Part shown: piece by piece, positions 35,493 to 43,729 of the stretch
How the letters are laid out: every line of letters begins with the position of its first letter
How positions within the stretch are numbered: the first letter of the stretch is position 1
Translations under genes and position numbers: made by a program
Assembly (NCBI RefSeq): GCF_014203595.1
Contig: NZ_JACHJK010000031.1
Location: 1-44,011 of the forward strand
DNA: 44,011 nucleotides
Direction of reading: 5' to 3'
From: Streptomyces echinatus
GTDB lineage: Bacteria; Actinomycetota; Actinomycetes; Streptomycetales; Streptomycetaceae
The notes under the pieces: generated by a model
The model's input: the letters and a program-made list of their open reading frames with translations, nothing else
Told to the model about the DNA's origin: nothing
Databases searched by the model: none

Positions 35493-36272
35493 GTGGACGA
35501 GACAGTGCTGGGCGGGCTCGCAGCCGGACTGCTGATCGCTACGGTGACCGCCCCGGTGGGCGTGTCCGGAGCCGTGTTCCTGCTGCCCGTACAGCTGAGC
35601 CTGTTCTCCGTCCCCAGTCCCGCCGTCACCCCGACGAACCTGCTGTTCAACGTCGTCGCCGGGCCTGGCGCCCTGTGGCGCTACGGCCGAGACCGCATCC
35701 TCGGTGATCCCCTCGTCCGACGCCTTGTGACGGGCACCCTGCCTGGGGTCGTACTCGGTGCCATCGTCCGCGTCTTCGCCGTTCCCGGACCGGCCGTCTT
35801 CCGCCTGCTGATCGCCCTGCTCCTGCTGCCACTCGGCCTGTCGCTGTGCGTCCGCACCCTCTTCCCGGCCCACCGCCGACGAACCGCGCCCGAGCCGTCC
35901 GCGCGCACCCTTACCGTCCTCGCCCTGGTCGTGGGCGCGGTCGGCGGGGTGTACGGCATCGGAGGCGGCTCCCTGCTCGGGCCGATCCTCGTCGGACGCG
36001 GACTGCCCATCCAACGCGTCGCCCCCGCAGCACTCGCCGCAACCTTCACCACATCCGTGGTGGGGGCCGCCGCCTTCGCGCTGTTGTCCCTCATGAGCTC
36101 CGCAGCCGTGGCCCCCGACTGGCCGCTGGGTCTCGCCTGCGGGACCGGCGGACTGGTCGGCGGCTACCTCGGTGCCCGCCTCCAGCCCCACCTCCCGGAA
36201 ACGGCACTGCGTCTCCTGCTCGGCACCCTCGCCGCCGCCCTCGGCACGCTGTACGCCACCCAGACCTTGTGA
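35493..36272 (+). CDS. TauE/SafE sulfite-exporter family permease, intact
   Basis: The 259-residue membrane protein has two half-repeats: LLIATVTAPVGVSGAVFLLP with PAVTPTNLLFNVVAGPGALW, and GAVGGVYGIGGGSLLGPILV with AATFTTSVVGAAAF. Both carry the Gly-rich substrate-path motif of TauE/SafE. GTG 35493 is chosen over ATG 35403 because a GAGGAG site precedes it and the extra 30 residues look unlike the family. It probably works with the adjacent frameshifted paralogue and the two-component genes in handling sulfite or a related anion. Confidence 0.85.
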   Translation: MDETVLGGLAAGLLIATVTAPVGVSGAVFLLPVQLSLFSVPSPAVTPTNLLFNVVAGPGALWRYGRDRILGDPLVRRLVTGTLPGVVLGAIVRVFAVPGPAVFRLLIALLLLPLGLSLCVRTLFPAHRRRTAPEPSARTLTVLALVVGAVGGVYGIGGGSLLGPILVGRGLPIQRVAPAALAATFTTSVVGAAAFALLSLMSSAAVAPDWPLGLACGTGGLVGGYLGARLQPHLPETALRLLLGTLAAALGTLYATQTL

Positions 36273-36360
36273 CCACACACCACGTCCCGCTCCGCGTCGG
36301 CCCGCAACCACATCCCCACTCGGTCATGGACAACGGACAGCACACAACCCTGTCCATAAC

Positions 36361-36480
36361 TTCTGCTCGAACAACATCGGCCGTGCCCCGGGCGGCGGCA
36401 GCGTCGCAACAGAGCGGGCCAGCATGGGCTCGACCGGCGGTGAGAGGTGCACTCTCCACTCCTACGCCTTTCGCGCCCCG
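36361..36480 (-). repeat. ATP-dependent DNA ligase remnant, copy 1 of a direct repeat
   Basis: The minus strand reads EWRVHLSPPVEPMLARSVAT then LPPPGARPMLFEQK, the start of the adenylation domain of ATP-dependent DNA ligases up to the active-site Lys. The 120 bases align without gaps to 39448-39567 at offset 3087, in the same orientation. Only this small piece of the gene remains. Confidence 0.65.
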
Positions 36481-36704
36481 CCCGCCCGCGCGCCGCGCGG
36501 CCCGCGGCTCACCAGCCGCGCCGCACTCGGGCGGGAGGTGCTCGATGGCCCAGCCTGCGGCTGGCGAACGACGGCGGTTTGCCGGCCACCCTGGGCTCGC
36601 GGGGATTCCAGGGTGGGCGCGGCTCGGGCTTCGGTCACAGCAGTCGCTGGCCTGTCGGATCCCGCACCTAGGCTGTTGCCGAGATCGATCAAGGAGCAGG
36701 GACA

Positions 36705-38459
36705 GTGCGAATAGAGCGTCACCAGGTGGGCGAGGGCGCCGTAACGGCAGCGCGCGAGGACTTCACGAACCGGATCGGGGGTCAGGTGCGGTCCATGTCA
36801 CGGGCCGGCCGGATGGCCACCTACGAGTGGCAGTCGATCGCCGACGAGTTCCTTGACTACCTGGGCGCCCTGTCCGTCGAGTCGCCCGGTCTCGACACCG
36901 CGGAGGCCAAGACGGCCCTCAAGGACGCCTCGGAAGCCGCGGCAGGCGCCGTCGCGTACGCGGCGTACCACCCGCATTGCAGCTTCAACGTCTTCCTGGA
37001 GTACGTGAACTTCGGCATGAGCTACGACCCGGGTGAGGACGCACCCGAGGAGAGCGTCACGCCCGGGGAGTGGATCGACGCGCTCTGCCTGTCGGTCCTC
37101 AGGGACAAGGCCAAGTGGCACGGCGAGGAATTCACCTTCGCCCGGCGGAAGTTCGCCGCCCAGGCCGAGGGGACCCCTGTCGGCGAGCTCGCCACGGGGT
37201 TGACGGCCGTGGCCCTGGACGACGCCGGCGACGGCGAGTACCCGCCGAGCACGCAGGCCAAGCTGGCCGCCGTCGACGCGGCTCTGGACCGGGTCCGCAC
37301 CCGTGCGGCGGAGACGGGCGAGCCCCTCCTGGACCAGCCGAACGGCCTGGCGCTGCGGACGCTGCGGGCCTTGGCCGCCGAGGACCGCCCGGGCTTCGAC
37401 GCCGCACTCGCCGAACTCCTGGTCAAACACCGCGCCCTGCACGGTCCGGCGGACTCCCCGAGCAGCCTGCTCCCGCTCGTGCCCATCGCCCTGGCCGCGA
37501 TCGCGTACCGGACGCTGGGCTGGGCGCCGGCCGTTCGCAGCGACTACCTCCCGCACGCGCTGGTCACCGGCTTCGAGAGCCGGGGGCCGCGGGTCGGAGG
37601 GCTCGGCCGGAACCGGCGTCCGGACGCGGTCGCCGCGCTCGCCGCGGGCCCGTTGGTCGTGGAACGGCCGGCCTGTGAGCGGGATGGGATCCAGCGGATC
37701 GAGGCAATGTACGAGGAACACCTCCACGAAGCGTTCGCTCCCGTCGACGGCAAGCCCCTTGCTGTCTGGCATCTGGGCAGCGTGCTGGAGGACCAGCAGC
37801 GCCTGTTCCAGTGGCGGGCGGGAAACCCCGGCGACGTTGCGGACGCCCAGCTCGCCACTCTTCGGCTGGCCTCTCAGATAGGAGCGGCCCTGTTCCGTGT
37901 CGCGCTGGCGGAGCCGGACACCGAGGTTGAGGTGTCCATTGGCGGGCGCACCCTGCGCTACCCCGCCAAGCGGGGCAGGGAAGCCGGTGCCGGATATTGG
38001 CAGATGGCCACCACCTTCGCCCTGATCACCGGCGCACGCGAGGACCTCGCCCCGCTGGTTCTCACCGGCCCCACCTTCGCCCGCCCGGACGGATCCGCCT
38101 TCACCGCGTACCGCGAGGCCCTCCACGCCTACCTGAAGGGCGCCGAGCCCGAAGCGGCCGCGCAGCGGGCACTGCAAGAGGCCGAGAAGGCCAAGGAGTG
38201 GGGCTTCGCGATGCCGCCGGCCGTGCTGCTCTCGCAGCTGGTGGAGGGCGACGAGGAGAGCTTCAACCTGGCCATGGCCGACGCGCTGGAAGCCCACCGC
38301 GCGTACTACGAGGTCGCCGACCGCTCCGACTCTCCGGAGGTCTCCGTCAACCTTGACGTCCTCGCGCTGGCCTGCCACGCCCGCCGCCGCGGCTGGGCCA
38401 TCCGCGTTCAGTCCCCCTACCTGCCGCAGTACCTCCTGCGGGTTGCTCAACCCTTCTAG
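36705..38459 (+). CDS. Imm49-family immunity protein
   Basis: The 584-residue protein matches the large Streptomyces members of the immunity 49 family: FTNRIGGQVRSMSRAGRMAT, AAAGAVAYAAYHPHCSFNVF, RPDAVAALAAGPLVVERPA, ASQIGAALFRVALAEPD, WGFAMPPAVLLSQLVEGDEE and HARRRGWAIRVQSPYLPQY. The family is named for neutralising partner toxins in polymorphic toxin systems. No toxin gene adjoins it, so it looks like an orphan immunity protein. GTG 36705 has AAGGAG upstream. Flanking DNA-ligase remnants suggest it came in on a duplicated or transposed segment. Confidence 0.8.
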   Translation: MRIERHQVGEGAVTAAREDFTNRIGGQVRSMSRAGRMATYEWQSIADEFLDYLGALSVESPGLDTAEAKTALKDASEAAAGAVAYAAYHPHCSFNVFLEYVNFGMSYDPGEDAPEESVTPGEWIDALCLSVLRDKAKWHGEEFTFARRKFAAQAEGTPVGELATGLTAVALDDAGDGEYPPSTQAKLAAVDAALDRVRTRAAETGEPLLDQPNGLALRTLRALAAEDRPGFDAALAELLVKHRALHGPADSPSSLLPLVPIALAAIAYRTLGWAPAVRSDYLPHALVTGFESRGPRVGGLGRNRRPDAVAALAAGPLVVERPACERDGIQRIEAMYEEHLHEAFAPVDGKPLAVWHLGSVLEDQQRLFQWRAGNPGDVADAQLATLRLASQIGAALFRVALAEPDTEVEVSIGGRTLRYPAKRGREAGAGYWQMATTFALITGAREDLAPLVLTGPTFARPDGSAFTAYREALHAYLKGAEPEAAAQRALQEAEKAKEWGFAMPPAVLLSQLVEGDEESFNLAMADALEAHRAYYEVADRSDSPEVSVNLDVLALACHARRRGWAIRVQSPYLPQYLLRVAQPF

Positions 38460-38762
38460 TCAGGGTGCGCCCCCCGCTCCGGCCCGGGAAGCCTCCGCAG
38501 TCGCCTGAGCGTCCGCTCTGGGGGCTGATAGCGTTCGTGTCGTGGAAGGCCGAGGCATCGCCTTCCACTTCGACCCCTGCGTCAGGGGATGCGCCTCGGG
38601 GCGGCCTCGCGGCCCGGAGCGAGGAGCGAAACACCATCGCCTACACGGCATTTCGGCTGCTGTAGCCCTTCGGCCCCCTCACCCCACAGGTCCGGGAGCC
38701 GAGTTCTCCCGCGTGCGCGGGTGCGTACCACGCCCCGTACCGCCGCGAAGGGAACCGCCACC
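38460..38762. other. intergenic, no gene seen
   Basis: Separates the Imm49 gene from a small downstream gene. No hairpin terminator stands out. Confidence 0.4.
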
Positions 38763-39017
38763 ATGGCCGACGTCCAGCACCGCGCCCATCTGACCTGGGT
38801 AGAGGGATCGCAGATGTATCTCACTGTCCAGGCCGACGAACGGGTCGGCGAGGACGACCCGGCCCCGGTCTCCGAGGGCTACTGGGAAGTCGACGTCACC
38901 GCGGACATCGAGGTGGAGGAAACCCTCGACGTCCCGTCCGGAGGCGACCGCGACGAGGCGAAGGCCGCGGCCACCGCCGCACTCCTCGCGGGCGGCTGGT
39001 ACCCGCATGGCGACTGA
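38763..39017 (+). CDS. small protein, unknown, possibly 5' half of a longer gene
   Basis: The 84-residue protein (HLTWVEGSQMYLTVQADERV ... VTADIEVEETLDVPSGGDRD) is acidic and beta-rich. It ends GGWYPHGD then TGA at 39015. The same frame goes on VDAPYETTVIVKQTPADYDT and without a stop to 39287, so the TGA may have split one longer gene, perhaps by TGG to TGA. Unassigned. Confidence 0.55.
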   Translation: MADVQHRAHLTWVEGSQMYLTVQADERVGEDDPAPVSEGYWEVDVTADIEVEETLDVPSGGDRDEAKAAATAALLAGGWYPHGD

Positions 39018-39086
39018 GTCGACGCGCCGTACGAGACGACGGTCATCGTCAAGCAGACCCCGGCCGACTACGACACCGAGGACCCG

Positions 39087-39287
39087 ATGGCCGGCGTCCC
39101 CCACCCGCAGGCCGAACTTGAGGCGAAGCTCGCCGAGGTGTACGCCCAGCCTGAGGGTGCCCGCCCTCTGCCCTCATGGAGGGAACGGCCGTACACGGGT
39201 CCGATGCAGACCGCCGAAGAGCGCGCCCGGCTCCTTGCCGAGCTGGGCATGCCGAGCGCCGTCGACGACAGGTCGGATGAGGCGTAG
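39087..39287 (+). CDS. small protein, unknown, possibly 3' half of the same gene
   Basis: 66 residues from ATG 39087 (VPHPQAELEAKLAEVYAQPE ... TAEERARLLAELGMPSAVDD), in the same frame as the gene at 38763 with continuous coding character back to 39018. It is helical and acidic, with no known domain. It either starts by itself here or was the C-terminal half of the upstream protein. Confidence 0.45.
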   Translation: MAGVPHPQAELEAKLAEVYAQPEGARPLPSWRERPYTGPMQTAEERARLLAELGMPSAVDDRSDEA

Positions 39288-39289
39288 CT

Positions 39290-39590
39290 CCGGCCACGTC
39301 AGCCACCAGCTCGGCGTCGACGACCACCTCTACGCCGAACGCGGCCGCTGCCCGGATGATCTCCGGAAAGGCCGGGCCACGGCCGGCTCCACGCCTGACT
39401 GAAGGTACATCTCCCGGCCGGTGAAAACGAGAACGCGGAACCCCGCCTTTTGCCCGTACAGCAGTGGACGCGCCCCAGGCGGCGGCAGAGTCGTCACGGA
39501 GCGGGCCAGCTTCGGCTCGATCGGCAGTGAGAGGTGCACGTTCCACTCATACGCCCTGGTGCCCCGCTCGCCGCCCGCCGGGTCGCCCAT
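39290..39590 (-). pseudogene. ATP-dependent DNA ligase 5' remnant, copy 2
   Basis: On the minus strand: YEWNVHLSLPIEPKLARSVT, TLPPPGARPLLYGQKAGFRV, LVFTGREMYLQSGVEPAV, then after a frameshift PAFPEIIRAAAAFGVEVVVD and AELVADVAG. This is the adenylation domain start of LigD/LigC-type ligases. The active-site KxDG reads K-A-G, so the Asp codon is lost. About 100 of over 300 residues survive. It is dead. Its 120-base core repeats at 36361-36480. Confidence 0.7.
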
Positions 39591-39659
39591 GATGTCCGGC
39601 AGCTCGGCCGGCGCACCGAGTACCTGCCCAGACCTTGGTCCGCTGCGTCCCCCAGGGAG

Positions 39660-40781
39660 CTACCGGGCCTTGTTCTTGTCGAACCAGATGGTGGCTGCGA
39701 TGGGCACGAGGCCCGCCCAGAAGAGCAGGCGTGGGCCGGCCAGGTCTGCCCAGGCAGGTCCCGCGATCAGCAGGGCGCAGAGCATGGCCCAGCCCGATTG
39801 CGCTAGGACGACGCGGGCCCAGCGGCCGCGGCGGATCAGCGAGCGGACGTTGAGCTGCACCCCGGCGCGGAGCTTGCGGTAGCGGCGCCAGGCCCCGAAG
39901 CCCCAGATCGCCGCCATGATCACCATGGACCACAGGCGCTGGCCGATGGGCAGGGGCAGTGCGGGGGCCGGGTGGTCGTCAGACGGAAACAGGTTGATCA
40001 TGGCGGCTGGCGTGACCAGGCAGAGCAGCGCGAGCCATCGAGTGCCCCGCAGGAGCCGGTAGGTGGCACGGTCGAGCTGCTGCTGCATCCAGGAAGAGTC
40101 GGGCTGGCCGGCCAGCGCACCCGCGTACAGTTCGGCGGCCTGTACGGCGTTCACACCCGGAGCCTCGGCGGCCTTCTTCGTCTGGCGGGCAACGGCTTCG
40201 TCGTGATTGGGGTCGATGCGGAGAATGGCCTCGTCGAGTTGATCGGAGACGGTGCGATTGCCGGCCGCACTGGCGATGCGGTGCGCGACCACGTGGGCAT
40301 AAAGGTCCTCGGGGCCCAGGCGCAATGCCTCCATGGCCAGGTCGGCCGCCTCGCCGGAAACGCGATCCATGTCCGCATGACTCATCGCCCCCGCTCCCGT
40401 TGTCCGGGCGTGTTTGACGATCGCGGCCCGCCACACGGCGTCCGCCAGCATGGCACGGGGGTATGACTCCTCGGGAGCTACGCGAATCGCCTGGCGCAGT
40501 ACGGGTTCGACGTTGAGCCAACCCCCGTCGTCCACCATTGCCCGGGCGCGCAACATCAGTGCGCCGTAGTCCTCGGGGTCCAGCTTGAGGGCTTCGTCGG
40601 CCGCCTCACTCGCCTGCCGCGGCGCCTTCGTGTTGAGATGGCAGTAGCCGATCTTGACCCAGGCGCGTATGTCGCCGGGATCCTCGGCGAGGTGGCGGCC
40701 CAGCAGTTCCAGAGCCTGTTCATAGCGTTCGAAGTCGATCAGGGCCTGGGCCTGTTCGACGGTCGGGTGCAGCGTGGTCAC
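39660..40781 (-). CDS. TPR membrane protein
   Basis: The 373-residue protein starts with TPR-like helices (QAQALIDFERYEQALELLGR, DIRAWVKIGYCHLNTKAPRQ, LKLDPEDYGALMLRARAMV) and ends with about four membrane helices (WLALLCLVTPAAMINLF, LWSMVIMAAIWGFGAW, VVLAQSGWAMLCALLIAG, LLFWAGLVPIAATIWF). ATG 40781 overlaps the stop of the AAA+ gene (ATGA, 40778-40781), so they are surely co-translated and likely partners. The TPR part probably docks the ATPase at the membrane. Function unknown. Confidence 0.8.
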   Translation of the reverse strand: MTTLHPTVEQAQALIDFERYEQALELLGRHLAEDPGDIRAWVKIGYCHLNTKAPRQASEAADEALKLDPEDYGALMLRARAMVDDGGWLNVEPVLRQAIRVAPEESYPRAMLADAVWRAAIVKHARTTGAGAMSHADMDRVSGEAADLAMEALRLGPEDLYAHVVAHRIASAAGNRTVSDQLDEAILRIDPNHDEAVARQTKKAAEAPGVNAVQAAELYAGALAGQPDSSWMQQQLDRATYRLLRGTRWLALLCLVTPAAMINLFPSDDHPAPALPLPIGQRLWSMVIMAAIWGFGAWRRYRKLRAGVQLNVRSLIRRGRWARVVLAQSGWAMLCALLIAGPAWADLAGPRLLFWAGLVPIAATIWFDKNKAR

Positions 40782-42052
40782 AGCTTCCGCCTCTTCTTCA
40801 GATAAGCGACCAGGTCGTCGTACATGCCGCCGTCATTGGCATACATCGCTACGTTGCGCGCAGAGGCGAACCACGGCTCCGTCGAGGGCACCGTCTGCTT
40901 CGCGGCACCGAGCAGGTCCTTCATGCCGATCATGCGGACGACACCGGTGCGCACCGAGTCGAGGAGCGCCGTCTCCGCCGCGGACTCGCACAGGTGGGCG
41001 AGGTCGGCTCCGGACAGGCCGTCGGTCATCTTGACGAGCTTCCCCAAGTCGACCTTCTCGATGGGGCGTTCGCGCAGGTGGTACCGGAGGATCGTCTCGC
41101 GTGCCGGCGCGTCGGGAGGCAGTACGAGGAGCGTGCGGTCGAAGCGGCCAGGGCGGCGCAAGGCGATGTCGACGTCCCAGGGGACATTCGTCGCGGCGAG
41201 TACGAAGACGCCCTCGTTGGCTGCGGCGTTGATGCCGTCGAGCTCGGTCAGGAGCTGGTTGACCGTGTTGCGCAAGCCTGCGCTCTGCGTACGGCTGCGC
41301 TTGCCGCCGAGAGCGTCCAACTCGTCGAGGAATACGACGCAGGGGGCCTGCCGGCGGGCCGTCTCGAAGAGTTCGTGCATGTTGCGCTCGGAGTTGCCGA
41401 TCCACATGTCGAGCACGTCGTTGACGGACACGGACAGGAAGCTCGCACCGAGTTCCCCCGCGACGGCGCGTGCCACGAAGGTCTTACCGCAGCCGGGAGG
41501 GCCGTAGAGGAGGAGGCCACCGCGCAGGCTCTTACCGTAGAGCTTGCGCAACTCCGGGTTGCGCAACGGCGCGAGGAACGCCGCTTCCAGGCGGTCCTTG
41601 ACCTCCTGCATGCCGCCGACGTCGGCGAGGCGTACGGTGCCCGGAGCATCGACGTCCCAAGCGGGGGCACCCTCGGGGTCGCCGCTGCCGTCGGTGGCGA
41701 GGGGTTCTTCCACGAAGCGCGGCGGAAGTACGTCTTTGACCTGGTCGGCGGCGGCGCCCCAGTTGAAAGTGGTATCGGGCGCAGGCTCCGTGGGTGGGGC
41801 TGCCGGGGCCAGCGCCAGCTCAGAAGGCGGCATTCCCGCGGGCGAGTGCGTGCCCATTGCGCGTGTCATCAGCGCTTTTGCCTGACCGTCACCCGGCGCG
41901 TGCTGCAGGGCGACGGCCACTTGAATGACCGCGTCGTCCTGCCGACCGGCATCCAGCAACAGGCCGGCCAAGTGCAGTCGCAGAGGCACGTCAGCCGGTG
42001 CCGCCTCAACGGCCGTGCGCAAACTCTGTATCAGGGGAGAGACCTCAGACAT
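40778..42052 (-). CDS. AAA+ ATPase with N-terminal TPR segment
   Basis: The 424-residue protein has a short TPR-like N-terminus (DVPLRLHLAGLLLDAGRQDD), a Pro-rich linker, then a classic AAA domain: VRLADVGGMQEVKDRLEAAF, Walker A GPPGCGKT (184-191), Walker B VVFLDELDAL (239-248), sensor VLAATN and Arg finger RRPGRFDR, followed by the helical lid DGLSGADLAHLCESAAETAL. It belongs to the Cdc48/FtsH/SpoVK-like class but has no protease. It leads a two-gene unit with the TPR membrane protein. Inference: a membrane-associated unfoldase or remodelling machine. Confidence 0.9.
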   Translation of the reverse strand: MSEVSPLIQSLRTAVEAAPADVPLRLHLAGLLLDAGRQDDAVIQVAVALQHAPGDGQAKALMTRAMGTHSPAGMPPSELALAPAAPPTEPAPDTTFNWGAAADQVKDVLPPRFVEEPLATDGSGDPEGAPAWDVDAPGTVRLADVGGMQEVKDRLEAAFLAPLRNPELRKLYGKSLRGGLLLYGPPGCGKTFVARAVAGELGASFLSVSVNDVLDMWIGNSERNMHELFETARRQAPCVVFLDELDALGGKRSRTQSAGLRNTVNQLLTELDGINAAANEGVFVLAATNVPWDVDIALRRPGRFDRTLLVLPPDAPARETILRYHLRERPIEKVDLGKLVKMTDGLSGADLAHLCESAAETALLDSVRTGVVRMIGMKDLLGAAKQTVPSTEPWFASARNVAMYANDGGMYDDLVAYLKKRRKL

Positions 42053-42268
42053 GTGGCCACTTTACGGACTCACCGTCACGGGGTTTCCGCTGGCCCTGGG
42101 CCTGACGAGCCGTGGCCGTTCGGCCTTCGAGAACCACTGGGGCCGTCCCTCGCCTTCAAGGTCACCGCCGTCCGAACGCGCTCTACACAGCGCTCGGATG
42201 GCCGGAAGTGACTCTTCGGGACGGGCTTTCGGGTCTCTCCAGCGTTTCCCGCTCCTGCACCGAGTACG

Positions 42269-42691
42269 TCAGGCATGACTGAGGATGACCAGCAGTGCGC
42301 TGCCCTCCGCCAGCACCTGAGCAGCTAGTGCCGCCTGCCGCACCCGTACGGGCGGCGCGGCCAGTGCGACAAGCAGCGCCGCAGCGCCGACGCCCGCGCT
42401 CCACTCGAAGACCCAGCTGGGCAGCCCGGATGTGCACTGCTCGCCGTAGGTCACGCAGCGGGAGGCCCGCTCCGAGGCCAGCGTCAGGGTTCCGATCACC
42501 CCGGCCGCCGGCGCGAACAGCATGGCGGCCAGGGCGGCCCATAGCCGCGTGCGGTCCTTCGGCGACGGAGACTGCGCAAGGCGAGCGGGGACAGAGTCGG
42601 ATGCGGAAGCGTTCATACCCTCATCCAATGCGAGCGGCTCGCTGCCCACAGCCGCCCGACTACTCAGATCCTGGTGCGCGTACTCAGACAT
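42269..42691 (-). CDS. small membrane protein, unknown
   Basis: The 140-residue protein has an acidic N-terminus (MSEYAHQDLSSRAAVG) and about four hydrophobic segments (LWAALAAMLFAPAAGVIGTL, WVFEWSAGVGAAALLVALAA, AALAAQVLAEGSALLVIL). A Cys pair flanks the loop RCVTYGEQCTSG, likely outside the membrane. ATG 42691 is used. It lies upstream of the AAA+/TPR operon on the same strand, 217 bases away. Confidence 0.6.
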   Translation of the reverse strand: MSEYAHQDLSSRAAVGSEPLALDEGMNASASDSVPARLAQSPSPKDRTRLWAALAAMLFAPAAGVIGTLTLASERASRCVTYGEQCTSGLPSWVFEWSAGVGAAALLVALAAPPVRVRQAALAAQVLAEGSALLVILSHA

Positions 42692-42765
42692 GATGCTCCC
42701 CGGAAAGCGCCGTGTCCCCGGGCGACTCGCCGGCCTCCCGATCGCGCCGCGGCGTGGTGACCGTC

Positions 42766-43146
42766 CTACAGGCCGAGGGTCAGCAGGATCGTGACCGCCG
42801 GGGGGACCGGCGCACCCCACCCCGCCCAGCGGCAGGCGCTGGCCAGGGTGGGGTGTCGCAGGGGCAGCCGGGAGAGCAGTACGAGCAAGGGGGTAACGGT
42901 CCAGGACGCCCACCAGCACGTGATGAGGACGGCCGCAGTCTGGGGGTGGATCTCCGTGGCCATCCCTGCCAGGCACCCGAAGGTGAAGGCCACCGGGATC
43001 AGGGCCACCGTTGCAGCCGTGGTCCACATCGGAACCTTGCCGATGGCCGGGGTCCCGGCGGAGCTGTCGGTCAGCGCGGGGATCGTCTCGTGCATGGATA
43101 CAGCCAAGCGGCCCTGCTCCTGGGCCGCCTGCGCCGGCGTACTCAC
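42766..43146 (-). CDS. small membrane protein, unknown
   Basis: The 126-residue protein has a 40-residue soluble N-terminus and three hydrophobic segments (MWTTAATVALIPVAFTFGCL, AAVLITCWWASWTVTPLLVL, PVPPAVTILLTLGL). It lies 74 bases before the other small membrane protein on the same strand and may be co-transcribed with it and the AAA+ operon. No family is recognised. Confidence 0.55.
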   Translation of the reverse strand: MSTPAQAAQEQGRLAVSMHETIPALTDSSAGTPAIGKVPMWTTAATVALIPVAFTFGCLAGMATEIHPQTAAVLITCWWASWTVTPLLVLLSRLPLRHPTLASACRWAGWGAPVPPAVTILLTLGL

Positions 43147-43265
43147 TTCTGGTCGTTCCTCGTACTCATGCCATTTGGCCAGCTGTGCGGCCGGCAGGCG
43201 AGGTGTTCATAGCGCCCCGAGTGTGACTGAGCGCGCTACCTGGCGAGACTCGCCAACTTCAGTGC

Positions 43266-43500
43266 TCACTTCGCAACCCCCTGACCTGCGCGTATTTCCG
43301 CCGCTTCAGCCTGGGGCCCCACCCAAGCCGGACGGTAGAGGCCCCGATCGCGGCGCTGGCCTGCGGAATGCCCGATCCGCCAGCCCGGCCGCTCCACGGC
43401 CAGGTAGCGCGCGCAGTCGCAAGTCGTCCAGTTGACTGGTCTTCGGTGTCCGAAACTCGGTGGCGGACGGGATCGAGCTGTTCCGGATCGCATCGGTCAC
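43266..43500 (-). pseudogene. possible small gene, frameshifted
   Basis: One frame starts MTDAIRNSSIPSATEFR and TSQLDDLRL; another continues RYLAVERPGWRIGHSAGQ and RPAWVGPQAEAAEIRAGQ. Joined, they look like a single small protein with one indel. Weak evidence, and no family is known to me. The rest of 43147-43729 shows no gene. Confidence 0.25.
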
Positions 43501-43729
43501 GGTGAGCCGCTACCGATACCGGGCCAGCACGATCCCCAACCCTTGGCAGCCTGCGAACCCCGTCTGACGGCAGAGACCGTGGAGAGCCCGTTGCGTTGAG
43601 AGGCGCACGGCGGGTTCGGCGAGAGGTCCGGAGAAACGGACCGGGAGCAATCCCGGCACCGCGCTCCGGGCCTACTCAGCGACGCGGTCACCGTAAGTGG
43701 CCGTCACTACCCCAGCGCTCGGAGAATCA

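Noticed and set aside
36798..38450. 550-codon open frame antisense to the Imm49 gene
   Set aside because: High GC at third positions suppresses stops in the antisense frame; no domain is visible, while the sense strand matches Imm49.
16815..39017. TGA recoding as selenocysteine or Trp
   Set aside because: The three TGA positions are in decayed or uncertain genes beside other damage, and no recoding element or Cys/Sec-type context is seen.
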